From JAWKIW01 sp046331175 (GTDB lineage: Bacteria > Actinomycetota > Acidimicrobiia > Acidimicrobiales > Acidimicrobilacustridaceae): a stretch of DNA of 64,000 nucleotides. Below the pieces are notes generated by a model. The model saw nothing but the letters and a program-made list of their open reading frames with translations, was not told the origin of the DNA and made no database searches. Location of the stretch: NCBI GenBank assembly GCA_046331175.1, contig JAXLRI010000017.1:37260-101259 (forward strand), in the 5' to 3' direction. The position numbers were made by a program, and so were the translations under genes. Below are positions 9,198 through 17,662 of the stretch, piece after piece (position 1 is the first letter of the stretch; each line of letters begins with the position of its first letter).

Positions 9198-10436
9198 GTG
9201 GATGCCGTCGACCGCAAGGGGCGCCTGGTCACCCCGCGCTTCGCCCTCGTGGTCGTGGTGGGGCTCCTCTACTTCCTCTCGCTCGGCATGCTGCTGCCGA
9301 CCGTGCCCCAGTTCGTGGAGCGGGGGCTCGGCGCCGGCGACCTCGGCGTCGGCATCGTGGTGGGCGCCTTCTCGGTGGGCGCGGTGCTGCTGCGCCCGTT
9401 CGCCGGTCGCGTCGGCGACCGGGCCGGCCGGCGGGTCCTCATCGTCGGCGGCGCGCTCATCGTCGGCATCGCGGTGGCCGCCTACCACCTGGCCACCGGC
9501 ATCGGTCTGCTCATCGCCGCCCGGGTGCTGGGCGGCATCGGGGAGGCCGCCTTCTTCGTCGGCGCCGGCACCATGATCACCGACCTCGCCCCCGAGGCCC
9601 GCCGGGGCGAGGCCATCTCGTACTGGTCGGTGGCCGTCTACGGCGGGCTCGCCTTCGGACCCACCATCGGCGAGATCGTCCTCGGCCAGGACCAGTTCGG
9701 CCACGTCTGGACCCTCAGCGCGGTGCTCGCGTTCGCGGCCGCCGGCCTGGCCCTGTTCACGAGCGAGACCGTCGACCACACCGCCAGCATCGGCGCCGAC
9801 GGGCAGCGGCTCCCACCGGCGCCGCTGCTCAACCGATCGGCGCTGATCCCGGGCACGGTGCTGTTCCTCGGCATGATCGGATTGGCCGGCTTCGCCGCCT
9901 TCGTCCCGCTCTACGTGCCCGACCTGGGCATGGCCGACTCGCGCACCGTCTTCTTGCTCTACGGCTGCCTGATCCTCGCCATCCGCATCTTCGGCGCCCG
10001 CATCCCCGACCGCATCGGCCCGCTGTGGGCCGGGTCGGGTGCCACCACCGCCGCGGCCGCCGGCATGTTCCTCATCGCCGCCCTCGCCACCCCCGCCGGC
10101 CTCTACTCGGGCACCATCGTGTTCTCGGTCGGCATGTCGCTGCTCTACCCGGCGATGCTCATGCTGGCCATCACCGACGTGCCGGCCCGCGAGCGCGGCT
10201 CGGCGGTGGGCACGGTGTCGTCGTTCTTCGACCTGTCCCAGGGCCTCGGCGCCGTCATCCTCGGTGGCGTCGCCGCCCTGGCCGGCTACCGCGGCGCCTT
10301 CGTGGCCGCCGGGGTGCTGGCCCTGGTCGGCCTGGCCGTCCTGCGCAGCGGGGCCGACCGCCGCATCGAGCGGGCCGAGCCCGACCACGAGGCGGCTCGC
10401 ATCGCCAACGAGGAGCTCGAGCCGCCGCCGCCGTGA
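9198..10436 (+). CDS. Major facilitator superfamily transporter
   Basis: A 412-aa membrane protein with 12 predicted helices and the MFS motif A sequence G-R-V-G-D-R-A-G-R-R between helices 2 and 3. Most like drug/metabolite exporters of the DHA1 group; the substrate is unknown. The GTG at 9198 is preceded by TAGGCT (9184-9189) with 8 nt between box and start, which fits leaderless transcription. The C-terminal tail is short, acidic and ends in four prolines. Confidence 0.88.
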   Translation: MDAVDRKGRLVTPRFALVVVVGLLYFLSLGMLLPTVPQFVERGLGAGDLGVGIVVGAFSVGAVLLRPFAGRVGDRAGRRVLIVGGALIVGIAVAAYHLATGIGLLIAARVLGGIGEAAFFVGAGTMITDLAPEARRGEAISYWSVAVYGGLAFGPTIGEIVLGQDQFGHVWTLSAVLAFAAAGLALFTSETVDHTASIGADGQRLPPAPLLNRSALIPGTVLFLGMIGLAGFAAFVPLYVPDLGMADSRTVFLLYGCLILAIRIFGARIPDRIGPLWAGSGATTAAAAGMFLIAALATPAGLYSGTIVFSVGMSLLYPAMLMLAITDVPARERGSAVGTVSSFFDLSQGLGAVILGGVAALAGYRGAFVAAGVLALVGLAVLRSGADRRIERAEPDHEAARIANEELEPPPP

Positions 10437-10478
10437 CCGGCTCGGCGCGCATGCTGGCGGGTCACCTCGCCCGGCGGC

Positions 10479-11906
10479 TCACGTGTACCAGCCGGTGACG
10501 TCGACGACGACGTTGGTGCTGCCGGCGGCGCGGATGCGGAAGCGGGCGGTGTCGTCGACGGCGACGGTGGTGCCGTTGGCCACCACCGAGCCCTCCTGGA
10601 ACCAGTTGATGGTCGACGTGCCCGGCCACGGGACGCCGTTGGCGAACAGCGCCAGCCAGCCGGTGGCGTCGGTGTCCACCACGGTGACGTTGACCTCGAC
10701 GGCCGACGCCAGGCCGGCCGGCACCGCCCCGCCGACGGTGGCGTCGATCACCCGCTCCTGGCCGCTGGTCATCTTCCCCTTGACCACGCCGAGGGGTGGA
10801 TCGCCGGGGCGGGAGTCGTAGATGCGCACCGGCGAGGCGAGCGGCTGGTAGGTGCGGGACAGCTTCGTCCACTGCGAGGCCGTCCCGACCCCGCCCACCA
10901 GGCACAGCCACAGGCCGCTGCTCATCACGAGGTCGCCGGCCGTCCACGTGCCGCTGGTGGGCGGCATGGCCGGACCGGGCCGGAGGCGCAGCGCCGGCCC
11001 GGTGGGTGCGTGCACGTCGACCCCCACGCCGCCCGGTCCGCCGGCCTCGGCGACGACGGCTCGCTTGGCGGTGCCGTCGGTGTGGGCGTTGAAGGCGTCG
11101 CCGGTGTTGGAGAAGGCGGCCACGCCGTTGAGCTCGCCCTCGCCGTAGACCCCGGTGGAGGGGCTCAGGCCCGACACCCCGGTGGAGCCCGTGCCCGATG
11201 CGGTGCCGAACACGGCCGTGCCGTTGGTGCCCGCGGCCTCGGCGACCACGGCGCGCTTGCCGGGCCCGTCGGTGTGGGCGTTGAAGGCGTCGCCGGTGTT
11301 GGAGAAGGCGGCCACGCCGTACAGCTCGCCCTCGCCGTAGACGCCGACCGACGGGCTCGTGCCCGACACCCCGGTCGAGCCCGCACCCGTCGCCACGCCG
11401 CTGACGCCGACGCCGTTGTTCGCCGGCGACTGGCCCTTCACCCCGGTTGGGCCGAAGCCGTCGACGCCGGTCCCGCCCGGGTAGTTCCCGTCGCCGGCGA
11501 CGCCCGTGTGCCCCTGGCCCTTCACCCCGATGGCCAGGGCCGTCGGTCCGGCGATGCCGAGGACACCGAAGCCGTCGGTCCCGTTGGAGCTGCCGGTGAT
11601 CGCCGTGGTGGTGTTGGTGGAGACGTTGACCTGCAGGCGCGAGCCGTCGACGGTCGTCGTGCCGGTGCCGGTCGTGGTCTGGCCGACCTTCACCGGATCG
11701 CCGTTGGCGGCCTCGGCCACACCGCCGCCGGCGAGGACCGCACCCGCTGCCGCACTGGCGGCCGCAGCCAGGCCCGTGTGCAGGAACCGCCGGCGGTCGG
11801 CGGGCGCGTCCGGCGGGTCGTCGCCGGCGCGCTCGGGGGGAGGCCCGACGGCCTCGGCGGAGGCGGGCACGGGTGGGGTGGACGGGGTGGCCTGGTCGTC
11901 GCTCAC
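10479..11906 (-). CDS. Tat-exported repeat protein with C-terminal actinobacterial beta domain
   Basis: A 475-aa secreted protein. A twin-arginine signal (R-R-R-F-L-H-T-G, 38-45, then an Ala-rich hydrophobic stretch) leads into a Gly-rich region carrying two nearly identical blocks of about 55 residues (G-S-T-G-V-S-G ... G-V-Y-G-E-G-E-L ... F-N-A-H-T-D-G), then a domain ending N-V-V-V-D-V-T-G-W-Y. That ending is common in exported actinobacterial proteins with the R-I-Y-D-S-R-P motif. Probably an extracellular surface or adhesion-like protein; no catalytic residues are recognised. Confidence 0.75.
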   Translation of the reverse strand: MSDDQATPSTPPVPASAEAVGPPPERAGDDPPDAPADRRRFLHTGLAAAASAAAGAVLAGGGVAEAANGDPVKVGQTTTGTGTTTVDGSRLQVNVSTNTTTAITGSSNGTDGFGVLGIAGPTALAIGVKGQGHTGVAGDGNYPGGTGVDGFGPTGVKGQSPANNGVGVSGVATGAGSTGVSGTSPSVGVYGEGELYGVAAFSNTGDAFNAHTDGPGKRAVVAEAAGTNGTAVFGTASGTGSTGVSGLSPSTGVYGEGELNGVAAFSNTGDAFNAHTDGTAKRAVVAEAGGPGGVGVDVHAPTGPALRLRPGPAMPPTSGTWTAGDLVMSSGLWLCLVGGVGTASQWTKLSRTYQPLASPVRIYDSRPGDPPLGVVKGKMTSGQERVIDATVGGAVPAGLASAVEVNVTVVDTDATGWLALFANGVPWPGTSTINWFQEGSVVANGTTVAVDDTARFRIRAAGSTNVVVDVTGWYT

Positions 11907-12016
11907 CCCGAGATCGTGCCTGCCGGCGGGGGGTCGTGCCAGAGCAACCGTTGCTCACGTCGACCCACCAGCGGCGGTCGGGCCCCGACCGAGGCCCGCC
12001 ACCTTGGGGCGTCCCG

Positions 12017-12481
12017 TCAGTCGGTGATGTGGTGGGTGTGGACCTGCTCGAAGCGGTGGACCCGGTGGAACCACCCCACCGGCTCGGCGAACATCATCGG
12101 GCAGGCCCCGTCGACCACCTCGATGCCGTGCTCGCGGCACAGGGCGACCGCCTCGTCGGACACCGAGGACGGACCGGCGCCCTTGTGCAGCCACACCCGC
12201 GGGATGCCTCGGTCGATGCAGGCCTGGACCACCTCAGCGCTGGCGTCGGCGGGCACCATCACGATGGCGCCGTCGATGCCGTCGGGCAGCTCGGCGACCG
12301 AGTCGACGCAGGCGTCGCCCTCGATCTCGGCGGCGTGCGGGTTGACCGGGTGCAGCTCGTAGCCCCGGTCCCGCAGCTCGCGGTACACCGACGCCGAGAA
12401 CTCCTTGGGGTCGTGGCTCACGCCGACGAAGGCGAGGTGGTCCTGGGCGAGGAAGTCGTCGATGGCGGCTCGGCTGGGCAT
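12017..12481 (-). CDS. CoA-binding domain protein (CoA_binding_2)
   Basis: A 154-aa single-domain protein with the Rossmann-like CoA-binding fold found at the N-terminus of acyl-CoA synthetases. Typical motifs are F-V-G-V-S-H-D-P-K-E-F-S near the start, V-N-P-H in strand 2, and G-I-P-R-V-W-L-H-K-G-A with a final G-A-C-P-M-M-F. Small stand-alone members are common, with no settled role. The start ATG 12481 is supported by GAGGAGG about 6 bp upstream. Confidence 0.88.
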   Translation of the reverse strand: MPSRAAIDDFLAQDHLAFVGVSHDPKEFSASVYRELRDRGYELHPVNPHAAEIEGDACVDSVAELPDGIDGAIVMVPADASAEVVQACIDRGIPRVWLHKGAGPSSVSDEAVALCREHGIEVVDGACPMMFAEPVGWFHRVHRFEQVHTHHITD

Positions 12482-12639
12482 GGGGTCCTCCTCCCGACGC
12501 TGGCATCCGTCCCCTTCGAGCCAACCGGTTGGCGGCGCGCCCGCCCAGAGCCGAACGTCCCGCCGGCCGTCGGACGCGGTGCGATCGGCCGGAGCGGGCC
12601 GGTCGGAGCGGTGCAGCCGCCGCGGGTCAGCGGCCTGGG

Positions 12640-13292
12640 TCAGCCGGAGCGGCGCTCGCCGGCGATGTCGGAGCCGAAGGTGGTGGCGTCGAAATCCTCG
12701 GGGGCCTCCAGCTCGACGATCGGCTCGTCGCGGTCGTCGAACTCCACCCGCAGGGCCCGGCTCATCACCGCGTGGTGCAGGTAGAGCGTGGTGATGTAGG
12801 TCAGCTCGAGGATCTCCTCGTCGGACAGCTGCTCCTGCAGGGCCTCGAACAGGGCGTCGGGCACGCGGCCTCGGTCCAGCACCAGGCAGTCGGTGTAGGC
12901 GAGGACCAGCTGCTCGAGCGGTCGAAGCACGTGGCCGCCGCCCACGCCGGCACGGCGGCGATCTTCTCCTCGGACACCCCGAGGCCCCGCAGCGACTTGC
13001 AGTGCTGGGAGAAGACGAACTGGCTGCCGGTGGCCCAGCCGGCCCGGGTCTGGCCCAGCTCGCGCAGCACCGGGTCGAGGATGCGCTTGGGGCTGCGGTA
13101 GAGGCCGAAGCCGGCCACCGCGTGCTCGAGCACGTCGGGCACCAGGGCGAACACCGTCCACCAGTCGCCGGGCGACCCGGTCGACGTGCCCGGCTCGGCC
13201 ACCGGGTCGCGGTCGCCGAACATGAAGTCGTACATGACGGTGACGATGGGCGCCTCGGCCTCGTCACGGGACACCTGTCGCAGTCTGGGCAC
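12640..13292 (-). pseudogene. Carboxymuconolactone decarboxylase-like protein, frameshifted
   Basis: Two overlapping frames together make one CMD/AhpD-superfamily protein of about 217 aa. The N-terminal part (from GTG 13292) runs through S-Q-H-C-K-S-L-R-G-L-G and W-A-A-A-T-C-F-D-R, then the conserved continuation L-E-Q-L-V-L-A-Y-T-D ... L-T-Y-I-T-T-L-Y-L-H-H appears in another frame. A one-base deletion near 12918-12922 (reverse strand GACCGCTCGAG, where GACCGNCTCGAG would keep frame) accounts for it. No slippery heptamer is visible, so it is either a decayed gene or a sequencing error. GGGGGAG sits just upstream of the GTG. A longer start at 13331 is possible. Confidence 0.8.
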
Positions 13293-13401
13293 GGAGCTCC
13301 CCCTGGGTCGGGCGGCCGTCGTCGCGGTCACGTCCGGGACGGGTGCCCGGCCGGCGACGGTCCGCCGTGTGCGGCGGAGGTTAGGCCGGTGCCGTGGTGG
13401 G

Positions 13402-13548
13402 TGGCGGTGTCGGCCTGTGCGACCGGTCAGATCACGGTGCCATGCTCGGTGGGCGGTGTCGGCGTGTGCGACCGGTCAGATCGCGGTGCCATGCTCGGTG
13501 GGCGGTGTCGGCGTGTGCGACCGGTCAGATCGCGGTGCCATGCTCGGC
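13402..13548 (+). repeat. Three tandem 49-bp repeats overlapping a start codon
   Basis: Copies begin at 13402, 13451 and 13500 and are nearly identical, each containing GCGACCGGTCAGATC followed by CGGTGCCATG. Each copy therefore carries an ATG, but because 49 is not a multiple of three only the last (13540) is in frame with the methyltransferase. ACCGGT is itself palindromic. The repeats may be a multiplied promoter or start region. The rest of the gap 13293-13401 holds nothing recognisable. Confidence 0.85.
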
Positions 13549-14211
13549 GGCGTGGACGATGAACCGACGAGCGACGACGCCGGGGACGGTGGTGCTGTCG
13601 ACGGTCCGGCATCGACGGGCCCGCGCCGCTACGACTCGGGCCCCGGCAAGCAGCCGGGGACGAGCGACTGGGACGGCGAGGGCTACCAGGCCCGGTTCGA
13701 CAAGCTCGCGGCCGAGGGCGCCGAGGTGCACGGCGAGGCCGACCTCGTGTCGTCGTACGCGCCTGGCTCTGTGCTCGACGCCGGGTGCGGGACCGGCCGG
13801 GTCGGCATCGAGCTGGCCCGGCGCGGCGTCGAGGTGGTGGGCGCCGACCTCGACCCGTCGATGCTCGCCACCGCTCGCCGCCTCGCTCCCGAGATCTCGT
13901 GGATCGAGGCCGACCTCGCCGCCCTCGACCTCGGCCGCACCTTCGACGTCGTCGTCATGGCCGGCAACGTCGTGCTGTTCACCCCGGCCGGCACCCAGGC
14001 GGCGGTGGTCGCCGGCTGCGCCCGCCACGTCGCACCTGGTGGCGTGCTGATCTCGGGCTTCTCGCTGGGCCACGGGTGGAGCGCCGACGACCACGACGAC
14101 GCCGCCGTCGCCGCCGGCCTCGAACCGGTCGACCGCTTCGCCAGCTGGGAGCGCGACCCCTGGCCCGGCGACGGCTCCTACGTGGTAGCCGTCCACCGCC
14201 GCCCCACCTGA
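13540..14211 (+). CDS. Class I SAM-dependent methyltransferase
   Basis: A 223-aa cytosolic methyltransferase of the Methyltransf_11/25 type. Motif I V-L-D-A-G-C-G-T-G-R lies at 78-87, the acidic residue after strand 2 is in V-V-G-A-D-L-D, and motif IV is F-D-V-V-V-M-A-G-N. The N-terminal 40 residues are acidic and low complexity. The ATG at 13540 lies in the third 49-bp repeat; GTG 13552 is an alternative. Its last 20 codons recur as debris at 15570 and 16411, so the gene's 3' end has been copied locally. The substrate is unknown. Confidence 0.85.
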   Translation: MLGGVDDEPTSDDAGDGGAVDGPASTGPRRYDSGPGKQPGTSDWDGEGYQARFDKLAAEGAEVHGEADLVSSYAPGSVLDAGCGTGRVGIELARRGVEVVGADLDPSMLATARRLAPEISWIEADLAALDLGRTFDVVVMAGNVVLFTPAGTQAAVVAGCARHVAPGGVLISGFSLGHGWSADDHDDAAVAAGLEPVDRFASWERDPWPGDGSYVVAVHRRPT

Positions 14212-14269
14212 CGGCGGTTCCCGGCGGATCTGGAGCCACCAGCGCTCCGGGTGGGCGATCGATGTTCGA

Positions 14270-14584
14270 TCAGTCCGGGAAGAGGCGCCGCGCCAGGTTC
14301 GCTAGCTCGTCGACGTCCGTCGTCAAGACCGACGATCGCGGACCATTGGGTGGCGGTTCGTGGGAACCGAAGAGCAGAGCCGTCACCTGGTCTGCCCGCT
14401 GGCCCGAGTTCTCTGCCTTCGCCTCGATGGCATCGCGCAGCGCTCGGCCGGTAGCCGCCATGGTCGCAGCGTCCTCCACTGCCTTCGTTGCGTCCGCAGT
14501 CGCGGCGTCGGCACGGTCTGCCTGTTGCTGGGCGGACTCCTTGGCGTCGGCCGCCTGCTCTCGGTGCACCTCGCGACCGAACAC
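14270..14584 (-). CDS. Small Ala-rich coiled-coil protein, possibly N-terminally truncated
   Basis: A 104-aa protein with a helical Ala/Gln/Asp-rich stretch (about 8-60) of coiled-coil character and no recognised family. The open frame continues upstream to about 14695 and would encode a hydrophobic segment (A-V-A-F-T-A-I-G-W-V), but no ATG, GTG or TTG precedes it there, so either the GTG at 14584 is used or the 5' end has been lost. It lies in a stretch of visibly lower GC than its neighbours, which suggests transfer. Real but unassigned. Confidence 0.4.
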   Translation of the reverse strand: MFGREVHREQAADAKESAQQQADRADAATADATKAVEDAATMAATGRALRDAIEAKAENSGQRADQVTALLFGSHEPPPNGPRSSVLTTDVDELANLARRLFPD

Positions 14585-14962
14585 CCAGCCGATCGCGGTG
14601 AACGCGACCGCTTCAACTGCGCCGAGCCTGCTGGCAGACTGGGACGCCGTTACGACCTGGTTCGTGGGAGTCTCCGAGTGGGTTCCGGGGAGTCAATACC
14701 CCTCGATCAGCTACGCCCCGGCGCGGACGTCGCGGCGGCGGGACGCCGACTCCACACGTGGGCGATGAAGGACTGCAATCTGAGAAAGTGCGTCTTGGAT
14801 AGGTTGGCAGCAATGTGAGGTACTGGCGACCTCAAGCTCCGCGACGGCGCTAGTACGAATCGTACTTAGCGTTCTGGCTGACGTCTTGGCGGTTTCGAGC
14901 CGCGGCCGACCACGCCGCCTGGGTTACTCGAGTGCTCGGGGCCAGTAGCTGGGAGGTCGAGC
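14585..14962. other. Gene-poor 378-bp gap of lower GC
   Basis: Between the small coiled-coil ORF and the lipoprotein. By eye the base composition is clearly less GC-rich than the rest of the window. The left part holds the start-less upstream extension of the 14270-14584 frame; the rest (about 14700-14962) shows no gene or clear signal. Probably a remnant of inserted DNA. Confidence 0.5.
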
Positions 14963-15436
14963 ATGTGGTCAAGTCCGGCTGTGGCTAGGCGAGACCTAGG
15001 GAAGCGGCGACTGCAATGGGTCGTGGTCCTCGCGGCGGTACTCATTGCGGCTATCGCTTGCACGTCGTCTACTACGGAGTTGCCGGGTTCTGCCGATGTG
15101 ACGAAGGCTGGCGGCGGGTTTGCCTCCATGGCCCCAGTGCCTGAGACGGCTCCGCTGGTGCGGCGAGATTCGTACTTCCAGGGAGCGATGCGAGCTAGGC
15201 GCTACGAGGTCGTATTCGACATGTTCACGCAGCGATGTCGAGACGAAGTGGGTTCTCCCTCAAGGATTGAGGATCACCTCGGTCGGGTAGAGAAGTTGCC
15301 TGAGACCCTCGCGTATGACGAGGAGCCTGGAGCCGATGTGGCAAGAGCTCGGGTCTCCTGGAATGGAAGAGAGGTGCGAATGACCTGGCTCAAGGAAGCC
15401 GGCGTGTGGCGATTGGACACCTGCGAACTTCAGTAG
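14963..15436 (+). CDS. Putative lipoprotein, unknown function
   Basis: A 157-aa protein with a basic N-terminus (R-K-R-R), a hydrophobic stretch from residue 19, and a lipobox-like A-A-I-A-C ending at Cys33, followed by a Ser/Thr linker. The mature domain (about 60-157) has the layout of small secreted domains (R-A-R-R-Y-E-V-V-F-D-M-F, ending R-L-D-T-C-E-L), but I cannot name a family. Codon use is less GC-biased than in neighbouring genes, a sign of recent acquisition. The ORF lies between the methyltransferase and a copy of that gene's 3' end. Confidence 0.6.
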   Translation: MWSSPAVARRDLGKRRLQWVVVLAAVLIAAIACTSSTTELPGSADVTKAGGGFASMAPVPETAPLVRRDSYFQGAMRARRYEVVFDMFTQRCRDEVGSPSRIEDHLGRVEKLPETLAYDEEPGADVARARVSWNGREVRMTWLKEAGVWRLDTCELQ

Positions 15437-15569
15437 CAACTTTCGTCTTGCCGAGCCGACGGTCTCGTTGAGCGACTCGGCGAGGGGACCTTGCGTGATC
15501 GCGACCGGACGCGCTCGTCAACCGGCGCGGAGCGCATGGCCGAGGCGTCGCTCGGCCGGGGTGCGCCAT

Positions 15570-15645
15570 TTCGCCACTCGGGGAGCGCGATCGCTGGCCC
15601 GGCGACGGCTCCTACCTCGTCGCCGTCCGCCGCCGTCCGGTCTGA
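15570..15645 (+). pseudogene. Remnant of a methyltransferase 3' end (copy 2)
   Basis: Reading in the frame ending at TGA 15643-15645 gives E-R-D-R-W-P-G-D-G-S-Y-L-V-A-V-R-R-R-P-V, nearly the C-terminus of the methyltransferase that ends at 14211 (E-R-D-P-W-P-G-D-G-S-Y-V-V-A-V-H-R-R-P-T). No intact upstream coding part remains. The similarity continues a little past the stop (TGACGGCG). Confidence 0.8.
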
Positions 15646-15717
15646 CGGCGCCCTCGGCGCGATGCTGGCGGGGTGCGTGGCGGGGGAGCGTCCAGTCGCA
15701 GAGCTGTCGCATCGACG

Positions 15718-16386
15718 ATGCTGACGCGGTCGTTGATGTTCGCGGTGCCGCTCATCGTGATGGTCGGTGCGTGTGCGCATCGGTCCCCTGATTCCGAGAC
15801 GCTCACGGGCGCGTTGGCAGGGGCCAAGCTGCCAGACGGCACGCAGGTCCTGGACCGGCCGACTCACGGCTTCGTGCTCAAGCGGGCGATGACCGCTGCC
15901 GAGCTCGGTCGACCAGCCGATCCGCTCGTGGCGGGCGTCAGTGCAGTTCCCCCGAGCGGCGGCGAGGCGCTCGACGTCGAAGTGCTGGTCTACCGGACGG
16001 GTTCAGCGGCCGACGCCCGGCAGCTGTGGACGAACGTGCCATCCGATCGCGCCTACAGGGACATCGCCGCCAACCTGGCCGACCACTCTTCCGATTTCAT
16101 CACCAAGAACCTGCCGTTGTGGCGGCTCGATGTTCCCAGCCTCGGCCCCGATGCGTCTGCGGTGTGCCTCGCCTCGGAAGAGCCGAGCCGACCTGGTTCG
16201 GCGTGCTTGGAGGCCGCCGCGTGGATCCTTCGATGCGACACCGTCGTGGAGATCGTCGTCGGAGGCGACCGGCGTGAGGTCGGTGCCGCCTACGCGGGTG
16301 GCGCCGCGGAGGTCTTCGGCTCGGTCTACGCACAGGTCGATCGTGCGATGGGGGGCTGCGAGTCGTCGTCAGCGCGAACACGCTGA
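15718..16386 (+). CDS. Putative lipoprotein, unknown function
   Basis: A 222-aa protein with a short lipoprotein signal (M-L-T-R-S-L-M-F-A-V-P-L-I-V-M-V-G-A-C, Cys19). The mature part has an alpha/beta appearance with four Cys, two of them in V-C-L-A-S-E-E-P-S-R-P-G-S-A-C. No family recognised. ATG 15718 directly precedes the signal; the upstream in-frame extension is methyltransferase debris. The upstream 110 bp and the first codons are duplicated in degraded form at 16418-16560. Confidence 0.6.
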   Translation: MLTRSLMFAVPLIVMVGACAHRSPDSETLTGALAGAKLPDGTQVLDRPTHGFVLKRAMTAAELGRPADPLVAGVSAVPPSGGEALDVEVLVYRTGSAADARQLWTNVPSDRAYRDIAANLADHSSDFITKNLPLWRLDVPSLGPDASAVCLASEEPSRPGSACLEAAAWILRCDTVVEIVVGGDRREVGAAYAGGAAEVFGSVYAQVDRAMGGCESSSARTR

Positions 16387-16410
16387 AGTCGGACGCTCGG
16401 ACCGCGCAGC

Positions 16411-16560
16411 GTCCCGCGACGCTCCTACCTCGTCGCCGTCCACCGTCGCCCGGTCTGACGGCGCTCCCGGCGCAATGGTGGCGGGGAGCATGGGCGGGGG
16501 AGCGTCCAGAGCAAGAGCTGTCGTACCAGCGATGTGGAGCGGTCGTTGCTGGTCGCGGCG
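16411..16560 (+). pseudogene. Degraded duplicate: methyltransferase tail (copy 3) plus lipoprotein 5' end
   Basis: The stretch to TGA 16456-16458 again encodes S-Y-L-V-A-V-H-R-R-P-V. The following sequence matches 15646-15748, including GGCGGGGGAGCGTCCAG and a decayed version of the lipoprotein start (the M-L-T-R-S-L-M-F-A-V region becomes R-S-L-L-V-A-A-L). So 15606-15748 and 16418-16560 are diverged direct repeats. Confidence 0.75.
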
Positions 16561-16672
16561 CTCGGAGCCGCCGGCAAGGAGAACATGCGGCGTCACCACC
16601 GGATCTCGCTGTGCGGGCGAACGGGCAGGCCCCAGCGCTCGGAGGTACTCGCCGCCCTCTACACTGGCGGCC

Positions 16673-16918
16673 GTGTCCGTGACCGTCGAGCTCCCCGCCG
16701 AAGCCCTGGCCCGCCTCGAGGCCGAAGCGGCGCGCCGCGGGGTCGGGATCGAGACCGTGATCGCTGAGCTCGCCCAATCCCTCCCCGCCGGAGACACCGG
16801 CGAGGCGCCGGTCCGTCGCCGCAAGCTCGCCATCGCCGGCATCGGCGCATCCGGCGGCAACAGCGGACGTGCCGCCGACGCCGACGAGCTGCTCGCTGAC
16901 GGCTTCGGCCGAAGCTGA
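16673..16918 (+). CDS. vapB: VapB-like antitoxin (ribbon-helix-helix type)
   Basis: An 81-aa protein starting V-S-V-T-V-E-L-P-A-E-A-L-A-R-L-E, the short strand plus helix of a ribbon-helix-helix DNA-binding antitoxin, with a disordered, toxin-neutralising C-terminal half. The PIN-domain toxin gene begins 12 bp downstream, which makes this the antitoxin. TACACT (16660-16665) lies 7 nt before the GTG start, consistent with leaderless transcription. A second GTG at 16679 is an alternative. Confidence 0.78.
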   Translation: MSVTVELPAEALARLEAEAARRGVGIETVIAELAQSLPAGDTGEAPVRRRKLAIAGIGASGGNSGRAADADELLADGFGRS

Positions 16919-16930
16919 GACCTCGGGCGC

Positions 16931-17341
16931 GTGCTGATCGTCGATACCGGCCCGTTGGTCGCTGTCGCGGACCGCGACGATCCCGACCACGCCTTCTGCG
17001 ACGAGCTCCTCGACACCGACCCCGGGCCGTTGGTCACCACCGCGCTCGTCATCGCCGAGGCCGGGTTCCTGATCGACCGCCAGGTCGGCCCCGATGCAGA
17101 AGCGGCGCTCGTCGCCGATGTCGTCGAAGGCCGCATCATCGTCGAGACCCTTGCCGCGACCGACTGGCAGCGCACCCTCGAGCTGGTTCGCACCTACGCC
17201 GATATGCCCCTCGGAGTCACCGACGCCTCGCTCATCGCGCTCGCCGAACGACACCGCGTGGAACGCATCGCGACCCTCGACCACCGCCACTTCCACGTCG
17301 TGCGCCCCGTGCACCGCGACGCCTTCGACCTCGTCCCCTGA
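16931..17341 (+). CDS. vapC: VapC-family PIN-domain ribonuclease toxin
   Basis: A 136-aa PIN-domain protein of normal VapC length. The metal-binding acidic set is visible: Asp5 (L-I-V-D-T-G-P), Glu43 (V-I-A-E-A-G-F), Asp98 (V-T-D-A-S-L) and Asp117 (A-T-L-D-H-R). VapC toxins cut specific tRNAs or rRNA and are held in check by VapB. GTG start at 16931. The pair lies directly upstream of an AbiE-like pair, so two toxin-antitoxin modules sit back to back. Confidence 0.88.
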   Translation: MLIVDTGPLVAVADRDDPDHAFCDELLDTDPGPLVTTALVIAEAGFLIDRQVGPDAEAALVADVVEGRIIVETLAATDWQRTLELVRTYADMPLGVTDASLIALAERHRVERIATLDHRHFHVVRPVHRDAFDLVP

Positions 17342-17578
17342 CAGCCGAGCACGTCTCGGCCTTCACGATCCTCTGACGGCTCGCACGACGGATCGACGAG
17401 GATGCCGATGGCCAGCCCGTCGATTGGCCGTGGCCGGCCGGGTCGAGCTGAGGACGGATGGTCTGAGCGCCGGCTCGGGCGGCTCCTTCGGCGTCGCTCA
17501 CCGCGCGCTGTGATCAGGGGGGCTCCGTCGACGACCAGGCCCACCAGCCCGGCGAAGGATCGTCCACCGATCGACAGA

Positions 17579-17612
17579 TGTTCGATGTTCGACGTACAGT
17601 GGACATCGAACA
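17579..17612 (+). promoter_or_regulatory. Inverted repeat at the AbiE-like operon promoter
   Basis: Perfect 10-bp arms TGTTCGATGT (17579-17588) and ACATCGAACA (17603-17612) with a 14-bp spacer containing TACAGT (17594-17599), a good -10 box. It lies 51 bp upstream of the AbiEi-like start. AbiEi antitoxins repress their own operon by binding inverted repeats, so this is a likely autoregulatory operator. The rest of the 321-bp gap (17342-17662) holds nothing recognised. Confidence 0.65.
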
Positions 17613-17662
17613 CGCAGGTGGCCACCTCGGCGTCACCGGATCGCAACCGAACGTTGGTGTTC

